Positions 45,572-55,082 are shown, counted from the stretch's first letter. The stretch: 64,000 nucleotides of DNA from an uncultured Allomuricauda sp. (GCF_947499585.1 NZ_CANMOO010000002.1:1-64000), one strand, 5' to 3'. The notes: generated by a model from the letters alone, not told the origin. Numbers and translations are program-made.

Positions 45572-46636
45572 ATGATTTCCTTCTTATCAAAATTGATTAA
45601 TAAACGTAGGTGGCGCATCATTCGGTTTTACCTAATGGGTTGGACCTCTGCCTTCGTTTTCCTCAGCATTGTTAGGGGCGTAGGAACGGAGGAGTTGGGT
45701 ACCCTAAAATTTGATTTCATCTCTAGCCTAATGATTGCATTCACCCTTGGCCCAATAATGGGGATAGGCTCTGCAGTTGCCCAAATATTAGTTGAGGAAC
45801 GTGTCTACAGACATGTCTCTATTGGAAGACTACTGCTCATAAACGGCTTATATTCAGTACTATTTATAGTATTGCTCATAGTCATTGCTTATGGAGTCTA
45901 CGAACTATATTTTGGTGTTCCCATTGACATTATCACCTTTGCTTTTGATACAGGTAGTATCGCTGTTTACTTTTATGTAATTGTTGTGGATTTACTTTTG
46001 GCCATATTTCGCCAAGTAAATTTAATGTTGGGCGAAGGTAATCTGGTCAAATTACTGCGCGGTAAGTTCTATACTCCTCGTGAAGAAGAACGTATTTTTA
46101 TGTTCTTGGATCTACAGTCCTCCACAGCACATGCAGAACGGTTGGGGCATGTAAAATATAGTATGCTGGTACAAGACTGCTTTAACGATTTGGGTGTAGC
46201 CGTAGAGAACGAAGCTGAAATTTACCAATATGTTGGAGACGAAGCTGTACTTACGTGGAAACTGAAACAGGGATTACAAAATGAAAATTGCCTTAGGGCG
46301 TATTATAACTTTACCAAACTACTTCATAAAAAAAGTGACCACTATCAAAAAAAGTATGATTGCAAACCCTTTTTTAAAGCGGGTCTGCATGCAGGTATCG
46401 TCACCGTTACCGAAGTGGGAAAATATAAAAAGGAAATCGCCTACCATGGCGATACAATCAATACTGCGGCCAGAATTCAGGGGCAATGTAATGCCTTGAA
46501 GAGCGAACTGTTGCTTTCAGAAAGCCTTAAGGGCCAATTGAATTCAAATGATTTTGCCTATACTACTATGGGTAGTATTCCACTCAAAGGAAAAAAGGAC
46601 AAAGTGGAGATTTGCGCCGTTTCCTTAGATTCATAA
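45572..46636 (+). CDS. Membrane-bound class III adenylate/guanylate cyclase
   Basis: A 354-residue protein. Residues 1-150 form four or five transmembrane helices; 165-350 are a class III cyclase domain with metal-binding D180 (FMFLDLQSSTAHAERLGH) and D223 (YQYVGDEAVLTW), followed by KAGLHAGIVTVTEVG and GDTINTAARIQGQCN. These give a functional cyclase in appearance. Its effector is not visible nearby. Convergent with the DUF1348 gene; the repeat hairpin at 46690 lies between them. Confidence 0.88.
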   Translation: MISFLSKLINKRRWRIIRFYLMGWTSAFVFLSIVRGVGTEELGTLKFDFISSLMIAFTLGPIMGIGSAVAQILVEERVYRHVSIGRLLLINGLYSVLFIVLLIVIAYGVYELYFGVPIDIITFAFDTGSIAVYFYVIVVDLLLAIFRQVNLMLGEGNLVKLLRGKFYTPREEERIFMFLDLQSSTAHAERLGHVKYSMLVQDCFNDLGVAVENEAEIYQYVGDEAVLTWKLKQGLQNENCLRAYYNFTKLLHKKSDHYQKKYDCKPFFKAGLHAGIVTVTEVGKYKKEIAYHGDTINTAARIQGQCNALKSELLLSESLKGQLNSNDFAYTTMGSIPLKGKKDKVEICAVSLDS

Positions 46637-46651
46637 CACAAATCATATCGA

Positions 46652-46722
46652 GCGCATTCGAGATGTCTTGTAAATCTACCTTTTAAAAAGTTGTCGCCCT
46701 TCGACAAGCTCAGGGCGACAAC
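46652..46722. repeat. Dispersed palindromic repeats (types B and A)
   Basis: A type B copy (ATCGAGCGCATTCGAGAT) at about 46654-46671, then a type A copy at 46690-46722: GTTGTCGCCC, then TTCGACAAGCTCA, then GGGCGACAAC, a perfect 10-bp stem. It lies between convergent genes and may also terminate transcription. Confidence 0.7.
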
Positions 46723-46734
46723 TCTAAATGAAAA

Positions 46735-47157
46735 TTATCTCAGCTTGCATTCCTCTTCTGTAATAGCCACATCATTGATACTGGCATAGCGCTTCTTCAT
46801 CAATCCTTTTTCATTAAACTCCCAGTTTTCATTGCCATAAGCTCGGAACCAATCACCATCCTTATTTTGGTATTCGTATTCAAAACGTACTGCAATACGG
46901 TCATCACTGTGTGCCCAATATTCTTTTTTAAGCTTATAATTTTCTTCGTTTTGCCATTTGTCGGTCAAAAACGCTTGAATCTCTTCACGTCCATTGACAA
47001 ACAAGGAACGGTTGCGCCACTCGCTATCCACCGTATACGCTTTGGAAACTTTTATAGGGTCTTGGCTGTTCCAAGCATCTTCTGCTAGCTGAATCTTTTG
47101 TTTGGCTGTCTCCAAAGTAAAAGGAGGTACAGGTAATTTTATCTCGTCTTGTTGCAT
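46735..47157 (-). CDS. DUF1348 (NTF2-like) protein
   Basis: A 140-residue cytoplasmic protein starting at the ATG at 47157 ([14 protein letters not shown]). The sequence [39 protein letters not shown] and [24 protein letters not shown] is characteristic of DUF1348, a SnoaL/NTF2-like cone fold. No enzyme activity is established. Upstream on the same strand is the TetR-controlled hydrolase. Confidence 0.88.
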   Translation of the reverse strand: MQQDEIKLPVPPFTLETAKQKIQLAEDAWNSQDPIKVSKAYTVDSEWRNRSLFVNGREEIQAFLTDKWQNEENYKLKKEYWAHSDDRIAVRFEYEYQNKDGDWFRAYGNENWEFNEKGLMKKRYASINDVAITEEECKLR

Positions 47158-47255
47158 GATGTTTTTTGTTTGTTGTTGTTTGACATTAAGTCGAAAAAAA
47201 ACAAAAAACACTACCCACAGAACCATGAAAAAAAGTGCTATGGGCAGTGAATCTA

Positions 47256-48221
47256 TTATTTTATTTTGTTCTTTTTTAAGAATTTGTAGATGTAGTTTGC
47301 AATTTCATCGCCCTTTTCTTCCAACGCAAAGTGCCCAGTGTCCAACAAATGGAATTCCACATTCTTTAAGTCTCTTTTATATGGATGTGCTCCAGATGGT
47401 GGAAAGATAATATCGTTCTGTCCCCAAACGATTAAGGTAGGTACTTGATACTCCCTAAACAGTTTTTGCCATCCTGGATATCTTCCCACATTGGTTCTAT
47501 AGTCATAGAACATGGCCAATTGGATCTCGTTGTTTTCTGGACGTGTTAAATGTTGTAAATCGTGGTTCCAGTTATCTGGACTCACTTTAGTACTGTCCTG
47601 TACACCGTGCAAATACTGCCACTTTAGGCCACCTATTTGATGGAATCCTTCCAAAGGTTTTTTATTTGCTTCTGAATTTTCTGCCCAAAGTTTACGTAGT
47701 GGATCCCAGAAATCAGCCAAACCTTCCGTATAGGCATTTCCGTTTTGAACAATAAATGCATCTACACGCTCTGGGTGTTTTTCAAAAATCCTATATCCCA
47801 CTGGTGCACCATAGTCCATCAAGTACAAGCTATAACGTTCCACCTTCAGTTGCACCAACAATCCATCTATAATTTCAGCGAAATTGTCAAAGCTATATTC
47901 AAAATCTGCCATGGCAGGTTGAGAGCTGCGTCCGTACCCGGGATAATCCGGGGCGATTAAATGATAGTCAGAAGATAAGTCTTCCATTAAATTTCGGAAC
48001 ATATGTGAAGAAGTAGGATACCCATGCAATAAAAGTAAGGTAGGAGCATCTTTTGGTCCCGCTTCGCGATAAAAAATATCCAATCCGGCAACTTTGGCCG
48101 TATGAAAGGTAGTTTGATAATCATCTTTGGTTACGGATTTCCCCTTGGTCTGTCCGTTAAGGTTCATGGCAAAAACTACTGCCAAAGTAAAAAGTGTTAC
48201 GATTGTTTTTCTTGTTTTCAT
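47256..48221 (-). CDS. Secreted alpha/beta hydrolase, Asp-nucleophile type
   Basis: I start at the ATG at 48221 ([19 protein letters not shown]), which begins a signal peptide; the longer frame runs through the operator. Of 321 residues, the oxyanion motif [12 protein letters not shown], nucleophile D136 in LMDYGAPVG (Asp and not Ser, as in haloalkane dehalogenases and epoxide hydrolases), acid in GQNDIIF and His in [10 protein letters not shown] are seen. So C-halogen or epoxide cleavage is suggested, with substrate unknown. A TetR operator lies just upstream. Confidence 0.85.
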   Translation of the reverse strand: MKTRKTIVTLFTLAVVFAMNLNGQTKGKSVTKDDYQTTFHTAKVAGLDIFYREAGPKDAPTLLLLHGYPTSSHMFRNLMEDLSSDYHLIAPDYPGYGRSSQPAMADFEYSFDNFAEIIDGLLVQLKVERYSLYLMDYGAPVGYRIFEKHPERVDAFIVQNGNAYTEGLADFWDPLRKLWAENSEANKKPLEGFHQIGGLKWQYLHGVQDSTKVSPDNWNHDLQHLTRPENNEIQLAMFYDYRTNVGRYPGWQKLFREYQVPTLIVWGQNDIIFPPSGAHPYKRDLKNVEFHLLDTGHFALEEKGDEIANYIYKFLKKNKIK

Positions 48222-48244
48222 TGTTTTAGATTTAATCATCATAA

Positions 48245-48262
48245 TTACCGAACGTTCGGTAA
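48245..48262 (-). promoter_or_regulatory. TetR operator in front of the hydrolase
   Basis: TTACCGAACGTTCGGTAA, a perfect 18-bp palindrome between the tetR stop and the hydrolase ATG; it matches the site upstream of tetR with one mismatch. Confidence 0.82.
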
Positions 48263-48281
48263 ATTTATTGTTCAAATTTTT

Positions 48282-48845
48282 TTAGGTATTGGTATAGCGT
48301 TCTTTAATTTGGTTGATGGCCTTTTCAAAAGGCTCCGTAGTATCCATAGCTTTGGACAGCACCAAACTCCCTTGAATATCTATAAAAGTCTGTTTTGCAA
48401 ATTGCGTTGCAGTGGTTTCGTCTAAATTCACGGCCATACCCAAAGTAATAAATGATGACAACCATTGGTTGATTCCCTTTTCTATTTTCTCTCCAAATAG
48501 TGCCATTCCAGTATCCATGGATAGGGAACGATACAAACACACTTCCTTACCATTGTTATACACTGCTTTTATGTTTATCAAAGCTTCGTCCAAACGTTGT
48601 ACCGAAGGTATCTCATCATCAGACAATACAGCATAGACCTTGTCATTGATCCACGATTCCATAAAATCCAGCACCGCCAAGGTCATTTCTTTTTTCCCAC
48701 CTGGAAAACGGTGGTATAGACTTGCTTTTTTTAAACCCGTAGCTTCAGCCAATTCATTTAAACTAGCTCCGTCATATCCCTTTGTACGAAACACGGACAT
48801 CAAGCCGTTTAAAATTTCTAGATCTGATACTTTTGCCATTCTCAT
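48282..48845 (-). CDS. TetR/AcrR-family repressor
   Basis: A 187-residue repressor: N-terminal helix-turn-helix (about 12-55; DGASLNELAEATGLKKASLY, HRFPGGKKEM) and an alpha-helical ligand domain. ACCGAACGTTCGGT-type palindromes flank it, one before the hydrolase gene and one before its own. It may be translated from the first ATG (48845) or from 48839; an exact -7 box lies only 4 nt upstream of the former. Likely represses itself and the hydrolase. Confidence 0.9.
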   Translation of the reverse strand: MRMAKVSDLEILNGLMSVFRTKGYDGASLNELAEATGLKKASLYHRFPGGKKEMTLAVLDFMESWINDKVYAVLSDDEIPSVQRLDEALINIKAVYNNGKEVCLYRSLSMDTGMALFGEKIEKGINQWLSSFITLGMAVNLDETTATQFAKQTFIDIQGSLVLSKAMDTTEPFEKAINQIKERYTNT

Positions 48846-48849
48846 GGGA

Positions 48850-48890
48850 CAAATGTAACAATATTTTCAATTTTACCAAACGTTCGGTAA
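48850..48890 (-). promoter_or_regulatory. Promoter and operator of the tetR gene
   Basis: On the minus strand, TTG (48879-48877), 19 nt, then TACATTTG (48857-48850). The operator TTACCAAACGTTCGGTAA (48873-48890) covers the -33 element. Transcription would start about at the first ATG, so the mRNA is nearly leaderless. Confidence 0.7.
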
Positions 48891-49167
48891 AATTTTAACA
48901 TCCTTTAACTGATTACTTTTTTCAACTTGTCATACTGAGTTTATCACATTGAGTCATCATACCTAGTAATGTCATCCTGAGCCTGTCGAAGGATGCTACA
49001 ACCAAAAAAAACATAGTTAACAACCAATTATACTCTTTCGATATCTCCCAAAACAAATTTTAACTATCTTGTAATCAACAAACTCCCCCTTTTTTATGAA
49101 GTATTAACTGCATATCCTGTATGCAGCAATTAGCCATGTTATATTTTAACCACTAAAAATTGCAGCA
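48891..49167. other. Intergenic region with repeats and a palindrome
   Basis: Contains a degenerate repeat near 48926-48951 (TTGTCATACTGAGTTTATCA), a type A repeat copy at 48971-48995 (GTCATCCTGAGCCTGTCGAA), and CTGCATA-TCCTG-TATGCAG at 49108-49126 upstream of the membrane protein gene, a possible operator. No gene seen. Confidence 0.55.
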
Positions 49168-49899
49168 ATGGACCACTACAAAAGCTTGTACAAATGGATG
49201 ATCATTCCCATGATCTTTATGCAATTTGGCATTTTTGGGGATTATTGGGGCGAGTTTGTCCAAAAAGCTTGGTCCGTGCATGTACATTACTGGACCGGCA
49301 CCATTTGGTATCTATATCTAATCATACAACCATATTACGCTACACACGGTAAATTGGAAAAGCACCGTACCAACGGCATTATAGGAATGTTTTTGGCAGG
49401 TGGTGTCTGTATTACTGCCTTTAGTATGTTGTTTAGGGATATTACCAATGCAAACGATGCTGCTGAATTTAGTGACAACTTTGGGCCTTTTGAGCCTTGG
49501 TTTTTTATTGGTGTAGCGGCTGTGGAAATTGTGATGATCCTGGCCTTTGGCTATGCCGTAATAATGAGTATTATAAAACGAAAAAGTCTGGAAGATCATG
49601 CCTGGTGGCTAATTACCACAGTGTTTTTGATTATGATGCCTGCCTTGGGCCGTGGTATACAAAATGTGTATGTTGGACTAAAAGCCAAACATTGGCCCCA
49701 TATAGATATCATGCTCCCCATGTACTTTACACAAATATTGATTATTGGGATGATACTTTTGGCCGCCTGGAAGTATAAAAAGCTAAAACACCCTGCCACC
49801 TATTTGGCGGTTTTGGTAAACATTTACACCTGTTTTTTAGAACCTCTGGGGCGCTCACCTGTAGTGGAAGCTTTTTTACGTGCCGTGATTAAGGATTAA
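49168..49899 (+). CDS. Seven-helix membrane protein of unknown function
   Basis: A 243-residue integral membrane protein with about seven hydrophobic helices. Histidines cluster near helix ends (VHVHYWTGT, ATHGKLEKHRTNG, EDHAWWLITT, KHWPHIDIM), and W, H and G patterns resemble DUF2306-like or b561-like proteins, where paired histidines can hold haem. This is an inference from spacing. Preceded by a palindrome (49108-49126) and followed by a repeat hairpin. No neighbour explains it. Confidence 0.65.
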   Translation: MDHYKSLYKWMIIPMIFMQFGIFGDYWGEFVQKAWSVHVHYWTGTIWYLYLIIQPYYATHGKLEKHRTNGIIGMFLAGGVCITAFSMLFRDITNANDAAEFSDNFGPFEPWFFIGVAAVEIVMILAFGYAVIMSIIKRKSLEDHAWWLITTVFLIMMPALGRGIQNVYVGLKAKHWPHIDIMLPMYFTQILIIGMILLAAWKYKKLKHPATYLAVLVNIYTCFLEPLGRSPVVEAFLRAVIKD

Positions 49900-49934
49900 A
49901 ATGATTTTATTTTAACCTAGAGGTTTCTCTATTA

Positions 49935-50005
49935 TCATTTCGAAAAATGTGAGAAATCTTACCTCCAATTTTAGATTTCTCAGTCGTTTAGCTCCTTCGA
50001 AATGA
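49935..50005. repeat. Long palindromic repeat hairpin
   Basis: TCATTTCGAA (49935-49944) pairs with TTCGAAATGA (49996-50005); inside, GAGAAATCTTA pairs with TAGATTTCTC. This is a third form of the dispersed repeats in this part of the window. Confidence 0.6.
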
Positions 50006-50031
50006 CTATTTTTCAGTTTTAAAATAAAAGG

Positions 50032-51204
50032 GTGAAACCTCCCAAACATATTCTACCCATTATAGTACTTGCGCAATTTTTTTGCACATCACTCTGGTTT
50101 GCAGGGAATGGCGTACTGATTTCTTTAATTGCCCATTTTAATTTAGGCGAAAACAGTTTAGGCAACATCACTTCGGCGGTGCAATTTGGTTTTATCATCG
50201 GCACCTTACTCTTTGCCGTATTAACATTAACAGATCGTTTTTCACCCTCTAGAGTATTTTTATGGAGTGCTATTCTGGGTGCTATCTTTAATCTAGGTAT
50301 TATTTGGGAAGGTAGTGGTTGGACCAGCATTTTAATATTTCGATTTTTGACCGGTTTTTTTCTAGCGGGTATTTATCCTGTTGGCATGAAAATCGCTGCT
50401 GATTATTTTGATAAGGGTTTGGGCAAATCACTAGGTTACTTGGTAGGTGCTTTGGTGTTGGGCACTGCCCTGCCCCATTTTCTAAAATGGCTCTCCGCTG
50501 TATTTCCGTGGCAATATGTAATCTATGCCACCTCTGCACTTGCAGTTTTGGGTGGTATCCTTATGGTAGTTTTAGTGCCCAATGGCCCCTACCGAAAACC
50601 CAGCCAACATCTCAATTTTACAGCTTGTTTTTCTGTTTTTAAAAAGAAGGATTTTAGGGCTGCTGCTCTTGGCTATTTTGGACATATGTGGGAACTCTAC
50701 ACGTTTTGGGCTTTTGTTCCGTTTTTGCTTGGGCTACATGCGGAATGGCAGGGATATAATCTATTTCGGGTTTCGTTCTGGTCGTTTTGGGTCATTGCGA
50801 TTGGTGGATTGGCCTGTGTGCTTGGGGGATATATTTCGCAGCGTAGGGGCACTAAACGTATTGCGGCCACCTCCCTATTCCTCTCTGGGATTTGCTGTTT
50901 GGTATCTCCATTTCTGTTGCTTTACGCCTCCACTCCCGTTTTTATAGCATTCTTGTTGTTTTGGGGTATGGTAGTCATTGCAGATTCACCCCTCTTTTCT
51001 ACCATGGTAGCGCAGAGTGCCCCAGTAGAAATTAAAGGCACCGCACTGACCATTGTCAATTGTATTGGTTTTGCCATCACCATAGTTAGCTTACAGGTGA
51101 TTGCCGCACTTCAGGATGTTATCCCTACACAATATCTTTTTACAGTTTTAGCTCTGGGTCCTATTTTAGGGTTGTGGGGATTGTTCAAAAAACGTAGAAA
51201 TTAA
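50032..51204 (+). CDS. MFS transporter
   Basis: A 390-residue, 12-helix major facilitator transporter in the inner membrane. The loop after helix 2 is short (LTDRFSPSRV) and only loosely resembles the usual G-x3-D-R motif, while helix 5 and the central loop fit the general pattern. It starts with GTG at 50032 (MKPPKHILPIIVLAQFF); no better ATG exists. The substrate cannot be inferred; the preceding and following genes are unrelated. Confidence 0.85.
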   Translation: MKPPKHILPIIVLAQFFCTSLWFAGNGVLISLIAHFNLGENSLGNITSAVQFGFIIGTLLFAVLTLTDRFSPSRVFLWSAILGAIFNLGIIWEGSGWTSILIFRFLTGFFLAGIYPVGMKIAADYFDKGLGKSLGYLVGALVLGTALPHFLKWLSAVFPWQYVIYATSALAVLGGILMVVLVPNGPYRKPSQHLNFTACFSVFKKKDFRAAALGYFGHMWELYTFWAFVPFLLGLHAEWQGYNLFRVSFWSFWVIAIGGLACVLGGYISQRRGTKRIAATSLFLSGICCLVSPFLLLYASTPVFIAFLLFWGMVVIADSPLFSTMVAQSAPVEIKGTALTIVNCIGFAITIVSLQVIAALQDVIPTQYLFTVLALGPILGLWGLFKKRRN

Positions 51205-51237
51205 AAGCAATCGTCACTTAGAGTGATTTTACATAAT

Positions 51238-51410
51238 CGTATCGAGAAGTATTCGTAATTCAACACCACTCAAACTGACGTGGTTCTTCAAGCCGAATGT
51301 GAGGAATTACTTTTTGGGGCCTTAGATTTCTCAATCGTCGCTTCACTTCACATGTCTAAATGATCTTCGGGCACCTTATCTTTCCTTCGACCATGCTCAG
51401 GATGACAATA
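51238..51410. repeat. Cluster of dispersed repeats
   Basis: Between the MFS gene and hemL: a type B fragment near 51238 (GTATCGAGAAGTATTCG), fragments of the third form near 51328, and a type A copy (TCCTTCGACCATGCTCAGGA) at 51383-51407. Confidence 0.55.
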
Positions 51411-51428
51411 GGAAGGAGCAAACTTCTT

Positions 51429-52706
51429 TTAAAAAACGTTCTTAACCGCATCAATGGTTTTATCCAAATCAGTATAGCTGATGGCATCATTTAAAAAATA
51501 ACTTTCAAAAGCGGAAGGAGGTAAATAAACGCCTTGGTCCAACATACCATGAAAGTATTTTTTAAAGGTATCGTTGTTTCCTTTTGCTGAAGAGGCAAAA
51601 TCAACCACTGGCGCTTCACAAAAATGTACCGAAATCATGCTACCATATCGGTTAATTTGATTTGCTACACCTTTTTCATTCAATACACTGGCAATGCCTT
51701 TGTGCAGGTATTCGGTTTTCTCCGCCAGGCTGGTAAAAACTTCTGGTTTGTTGTTTAGTTCTGTGAGCATTGCAAGTCCTGCACTCATGGCCAATGGATT
51801 TCCACTTAAGGTACCTGCTTGGTATACAGGGCCATCAGGAGCCAAATGAGCCATAATTTCCGCTTTTGCAGCAAATGCTCCTACGGGAAGTCCACCTCCT
51901 ATTACCTTTCCGAACATTACAATATCTGCATCAATCCCCAAAGCTTCCTGTGCTCCGCCTTTTCCCAATCGGAAACCGGTCATCACCTCATCAAACAACA
52001 AAAGAATGCCTTCCTCCGTGCACAATTTTCGTAATCCTTGGATAAATTCATCATTAGGAATAATACAACCCATATTTCCTGCTACGGGCTCCAAAATAAT
52101 AGCAGCAATTTCGCCTTTGTTAGCTGCAGCCAACGCTTTTACACCTTCTAGGTCATTGTACTCCGCCAAAAGTGTGTCCTTGGCCGTTCCTTGTGTAACG
52201 CCCGGGCTGTTAGGACTACCAAAAGTAACCGCACCACTCCCTGCTTGTATCAAAAAAGAATCGGAATGGCCGTGGTAGCAACCCGCAAATTTGATGATCT
52301 TATCTTTTCCTGTATAGCCTCGGGCAAGTCGCACAGCACTCATACAGGCTTCGGTACCACTATTCACAAAGCGAATCTTATCTATATTCGGCACCATGGA
52401 AACAGCCAATTTTGCCAATTCCGTTTCAATCTCCGTGGGCATTCCAAAGGAAGTTCCTTTTTTGGCCTTCTCTATCACTGCATTGATTACTGGTTCGTAT
52501 GCATGACCCAAAATAAGAGGACCCCAAGAAGCGATATAGTCAATTAACTGGTTGCCATCTTCATCATATAGGTAGGCGCCTTTTGCTTCTTTCACAAAAA
52601 TAGGGTCGCCCCCTACTGCTTTAAAAGCCCTTACTGGGGAATTTACCCCACCAGGGATATATTTTTTGGCCTCAGTAAATAAGGCGCTACTTCTTTGGTA
52701 TAGCAT
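51429..52706 (-). CDS. hemL: Glutamate-1-semialdehyde 2,1-aminomutase
   Basis: Converts glutamate-1-semialdehyde to 5-aminolevulinate in the C5 tetrapyrrole pathway. The 425-residue PLP enzyme shows class-III aminotransferase features: [26 protein letters not shown], the DEVMTGFR site and the PLP lysine K267 in [15 protein letters not shown]. Start [20 protein letters not shown] is typical. Length normal. It is preceded by repeats and the glucosaminidase gene on the same strand. Confidence 0.95.
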   Translation of the reverse strand: MLYQRSSALFTEAKKYIPGGVNSPVRAFKAVGGDPIFVKEAKGAYLYDEDGNQLIDYIASWGPLILGHAYEPVINAVIEKAKKGTSFGMPTEIETELAKLAVSMVPNIDKIRFVNSGTEACMSAVRLARGYTGKDKIIKFAGCYHGHSDSFLIQAGSGAVTFGSPNSPGVTQGTAKDTLLAEYNDLEGVKALAAANKGEIAAIILEPVAGNMGCIIPNDEFIQGLRKLCTEEGILLLFDEVMTGFRLGKGGAQEALGIDADIVMFGKVIGGGLPVGAFAAKAEIMAHLAPDGPVYQAGTLSGNPLAMSAGLAMLTELNNKPEVFTSLAEKTEYLHKGIASVLNEKGVANQINRYGSMISVHFCEAPVVDFASSAKGNNDTFKKYFHGMLDQGVYLPPSAFESYFLNDAISYTDLDKTIDAVKNVF

Positions 52707-52738
52707 GGATTATTTTCTATTTAATTGTCAGTTTAAGT

Positions 52739-52810
52739 TGTCATCCTGAGTTTATCGAAGGACGAAAACGATTCAAAGCACAAGACATCTCGACTATGCT
52801 CGATGTGACA
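52739..52810. repeat. Dispersed repeats upstream of hemL
   Basis: A type A copy (TGTCATCCTGAGTTTATCGA) at 52739-52762 and a type B copy (ACATCTCGACTATGCTCGAT) at 52785-52810, filling the space between hemL and the glucosaminidase gene. Confidence 0.65.
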
Positions 52811-52812
52811 AA

Positions 52813-53664
52813 TTATTTTGTTTTTTCTTTTCGAATATTGAGTACCTGTCCTATGGCCAGCGTATTGGTATTCAAATTATTGATTTGTTTGAGTTCGTCT
52901 ACCGAAATGGTATATTTTCGAGAGATGGCGTATAGTGTTTCCCCTTTTTCCACCACATGGGTAAACACTTCATATTGTTTGGGTTTTCGTACTGTTTCCA
53001 ATCCGTCACGAACCACTTTCTCATCGTATTGATCCAAATTGTAGCGTTCAATAAGGGCAATAAGTTTCTGAGGATACTTACGGTCTGTGGCATATCCTGC
53101 TTGTCGGAGTCCATACGCCCATTTTTTATAATCGTTCCGTCTATAATTGAATAAGAATTTATAACGGGAACGGGAAGAAAGGAAAATACTATGATCCCTG
53201 AATGAATACATAGGGTGGTTGTATTTCCTAAAACATTCGCCCTTGGCATCATCATCATGAAAATCGAATTCGCCATCCCAACCCGTATGGCATTTAATAC
53301 CAAAGTGATTGTTGGTTTTTTTGGTAAGCTCTCCTTTACCCGAACCGCTCTCCAAAATACCTTGGGCCAATGTGATACTTGCCGGAATGCCAAAGGCACG
53401 CATTTCGTATTGGGCCATCTCCGAGAACGTTTCAATATACTCCTGTGTATTGGCAACCGGGAATTTTACAAACCTTCCGGGGTTGACAGGCAAGGGATAT
53501 AATTCTGACTCTTTTGTACCGTCTTTGGGAATTCCAGTATTGGGGTTACGGATTGGTTTGGTCTTAACCACCGTTTTTGTTTGTTTTGATGCGGTTCGCT
53601 TTTTAGCTCCACAACTTGCAACCAATAAAGCCAACACTACTAGATATCCTATTCGCCTGATCAT
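52813..53664 (-). CDS. Glucosaminidase with LysM domain, lipoprotein
   Basis: A 283-residue peptidoglycan hydrolase. A lipoprotein signal (Cys18 in LLVASCG) leads to a Lys/Pro-rich linker, a mannosyl-glycoprotein endo-beta-N-acetylglucosaminidase-like catalytic domain (75-225) with likely catalytic E105 in AQGILESGSG, and a LysM domain (about 230-278; VEKGETLYAISRKYTISVDE). It cuts the glycan backbone at the periplasmic face. Its ATG overlaps the stop of the PLP deaminase by 4 nt, so the genes are coupled. Confidence 0.92.
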   Translation of the reverse strand: MIRRIGYLVVLALLVASCGAKKRTASKQTKTVVKTKPIRNPNTGIPKDGTKESELYPLPVNPGRFVKFPVANTQEYIETFSEMAQYEMRAFGIPASITLAQGILESGSGKGELTKKTNNHFGIKCHTGWDGEFDFHDDDAKGECFRKYNHPMYSFRDHSIFLSSRSRYKFLFNYRRNDYKKWAYGLRQAGYATDRKYPQKLIALIERYNLDQYDEKVVRDGLETVRKPKQYEVFTHVVEKGETLYAISRKYTISVDELKQINNLNTNTLAIGQVLNIRKEKTK

Positions 53665-54566
53665 ATGTCCAATAACGGTAATTTTTTCTTCTTCAATACA
53701 AGGTTCATGCCTTTTATACCTTGTAATCCTCCACTATGGATGGCCAAAATACTGGTGCCTGGTTTAAAAAACCCTTGCTTCACCTTGTCCAAAATACCAA
53801 AAAGCATTTTCCCCGTGTAAATGGGATCCAATGGAATTTGGGTTTCTTTTTTAAAGGTATTGATGAAATCAATCAAGCGTTCATCTACCTTGGCATAGCC
53901 TCCAAAATGGTAATCAGGAATAAACTCCCAATTTTCATTACGGGCAAATTTAAGAATATCCTGCTTTAGAAAATCACCTTTTAACGCTGGGAACCCTAAA
54001 ATGGTTTGATGCGGCTTTGCTGAATTGATAAGACCGGCCACAGTGCCACCAGTCCCCACACAACTGCAAACAAAATCGAATTCCATATCTGCTTCGGTCA
54101 AAATTTCTTCACAGCCTTTTACCGCCAAAGCATTGGTTCCTCCTTCTGGTAACAAATAAAAATCACCAAAAAGAGATTTCAGTCTTTCATAAAAAGTTGA
54201 AGTATCTTTTTCTCTGTAATCACTTCGTGACACAAAATGAAATTCCATTCCATGTTCCTTGGCCAGTTTTAGAGTGGGGTTTTCTGTCCAGCTATCTTTA
54301 AGTTCTTCGCCACGGATAATACCAATGGTTTTTAATCCTGCTTCTTTACCTGCAAATGCCGTGGCAGCAATATGGTTGGAAAATGCACCACCAAAAGTTA
54401 GTAGCGCGGTGTGTTCTTGTCTTTTTGCCTCAAGTAAATTGTATTTTAACTTTCGGTATTTATTACCTGAGATAAAAGGGTGTATGGTATCCTCCCGCTT
54501 TAAACAAAGCGTTATGCCTTTTTCCTCAAGAAGAGGTAAGTGTACTTTTTGATTGGGGATTAACAA
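53661..54566 (-). CDS. PLP-dependent ACC deaminase/D-cysteine desulfhydrase family protein
   Basis: A 301-residue fold type II PLP enzyme. The lysine for PLP is K36 in ISGNKYRKLKYNL; TFGGAFSNHIAATA contains the residues that grip the substrate, and CSCVGTGGTVAGL is the phosphate loop. Whether the substrate is 1-aminocyclopropane-1-carboxylate or D-cysteine cannot be told by eye; D-cysteine is commoner in bacteria. It is in an operon with the downstream glucosaminidase and upstream with the HERIH protein (9 nt gap). Confidence 0.88.
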   Translation of the reverse strand: MLIPNQKVHLPLLEEKGITLCLKREDTIHPFISGNKYRKLKYNLLEAKRQEHTALLTFGGAFSNHIAATAFAGKEAGLKTIGIIRGEELKDSWTENPTLKLAKEHGMEFHFVSRSDYREKDTSTFYERLKSLFGDFYLLPEGGTNALAVKGCEEILTEADMEFDFVCSCVGTGGTVAGLINSAKPHQTILGFPALKGDFLKQDILKFARNENWEFIPDYHFGGYAKVDERLIDFINTFKKETQIPLDPIYTGKMLFGILDKVKQGFFKPGTSILAIHSGGLQGIKGMNLVLKKKKLPLLDI

Positions 54567-54575
54567 GTTGTGAGT

Positions 54576-54905
54576 TTATCGCGTCAAATAATCTAAAAAA
54601 CCAAAGGTTTTTCTTTGCGAAAGATAATCTTTATCATTCTCATTGGCATATGCCTCACGTTCAAAACTTATATTTTGATATGCTCTATAGCTATCAAGAT
54701 AAAGTAATGTTCTTAGCAACCATTCAGAGATATAAAGGATATAAAAAGGGAGGATAAATAGTTCTCGCTGCTGCTTAAGATGTATACGCTCATGATTAAT
54801 GAGTGCCTCATCATTTCTGAGCGCATCCTCTTTTAAGATGATGAAAGGCCAAAGGGACAAGCCTACATAATTTCGATAAAAAAAGTGTTTAAATACTAAT
54901 ATCAC
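54576..54905 (-). CDS. Small HExxH membrane protein, M56-like
   Basis: A 109-residue protein with H38-E-R-I-H42 (INHERIHLKQQRE), a hydrophobic helix (about 49-68) and a FEREAY segment with E82 and E84 that could supply the third zinc ligand. This order (HExxH, helix, ERE-A) mirrors the core of BlaR1/M56 peptidases but without their other helices. It probably folds as a minimal zinc-binding gluzincin at the membrane. Common in related genomes by impression, but I know no name for it. Operon with the PLP deaminase. Confidence 0.72.
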   Translation of the reverse strand: MILVFKHFFYRNYVGLSLWPFIILKEDALRNDEALINHERIHLKQQRELFILPFYILYISEWLLRTLLYLDSYRAYQNISFEREAYANENDKDYLSQRKTFGFLDYLTR

Positions 54906-55082
54906 ACTAAAACTATCATAAGATTCCTACAAATATAACAGCTAAATTTTGTGAAAATTAAATTGTTTCGATAATACACTTAACATTTTCGGTGAACTAC
55001 TCAAGGTGCCTTCAAATTGTAAAATCCTAGTCCTATTCACTGGAATACCTTAATTTTATAAGTAACGAAATTGGTTTCGTAA

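Noticed and set aside
52899-53456. 185-residue alternate frame inside the glucosaminidase gene
   Set aside because: Same strand but different frame to a gene with intact lipobox, catalytic Glu and LysM domain; the alternate product has no features.
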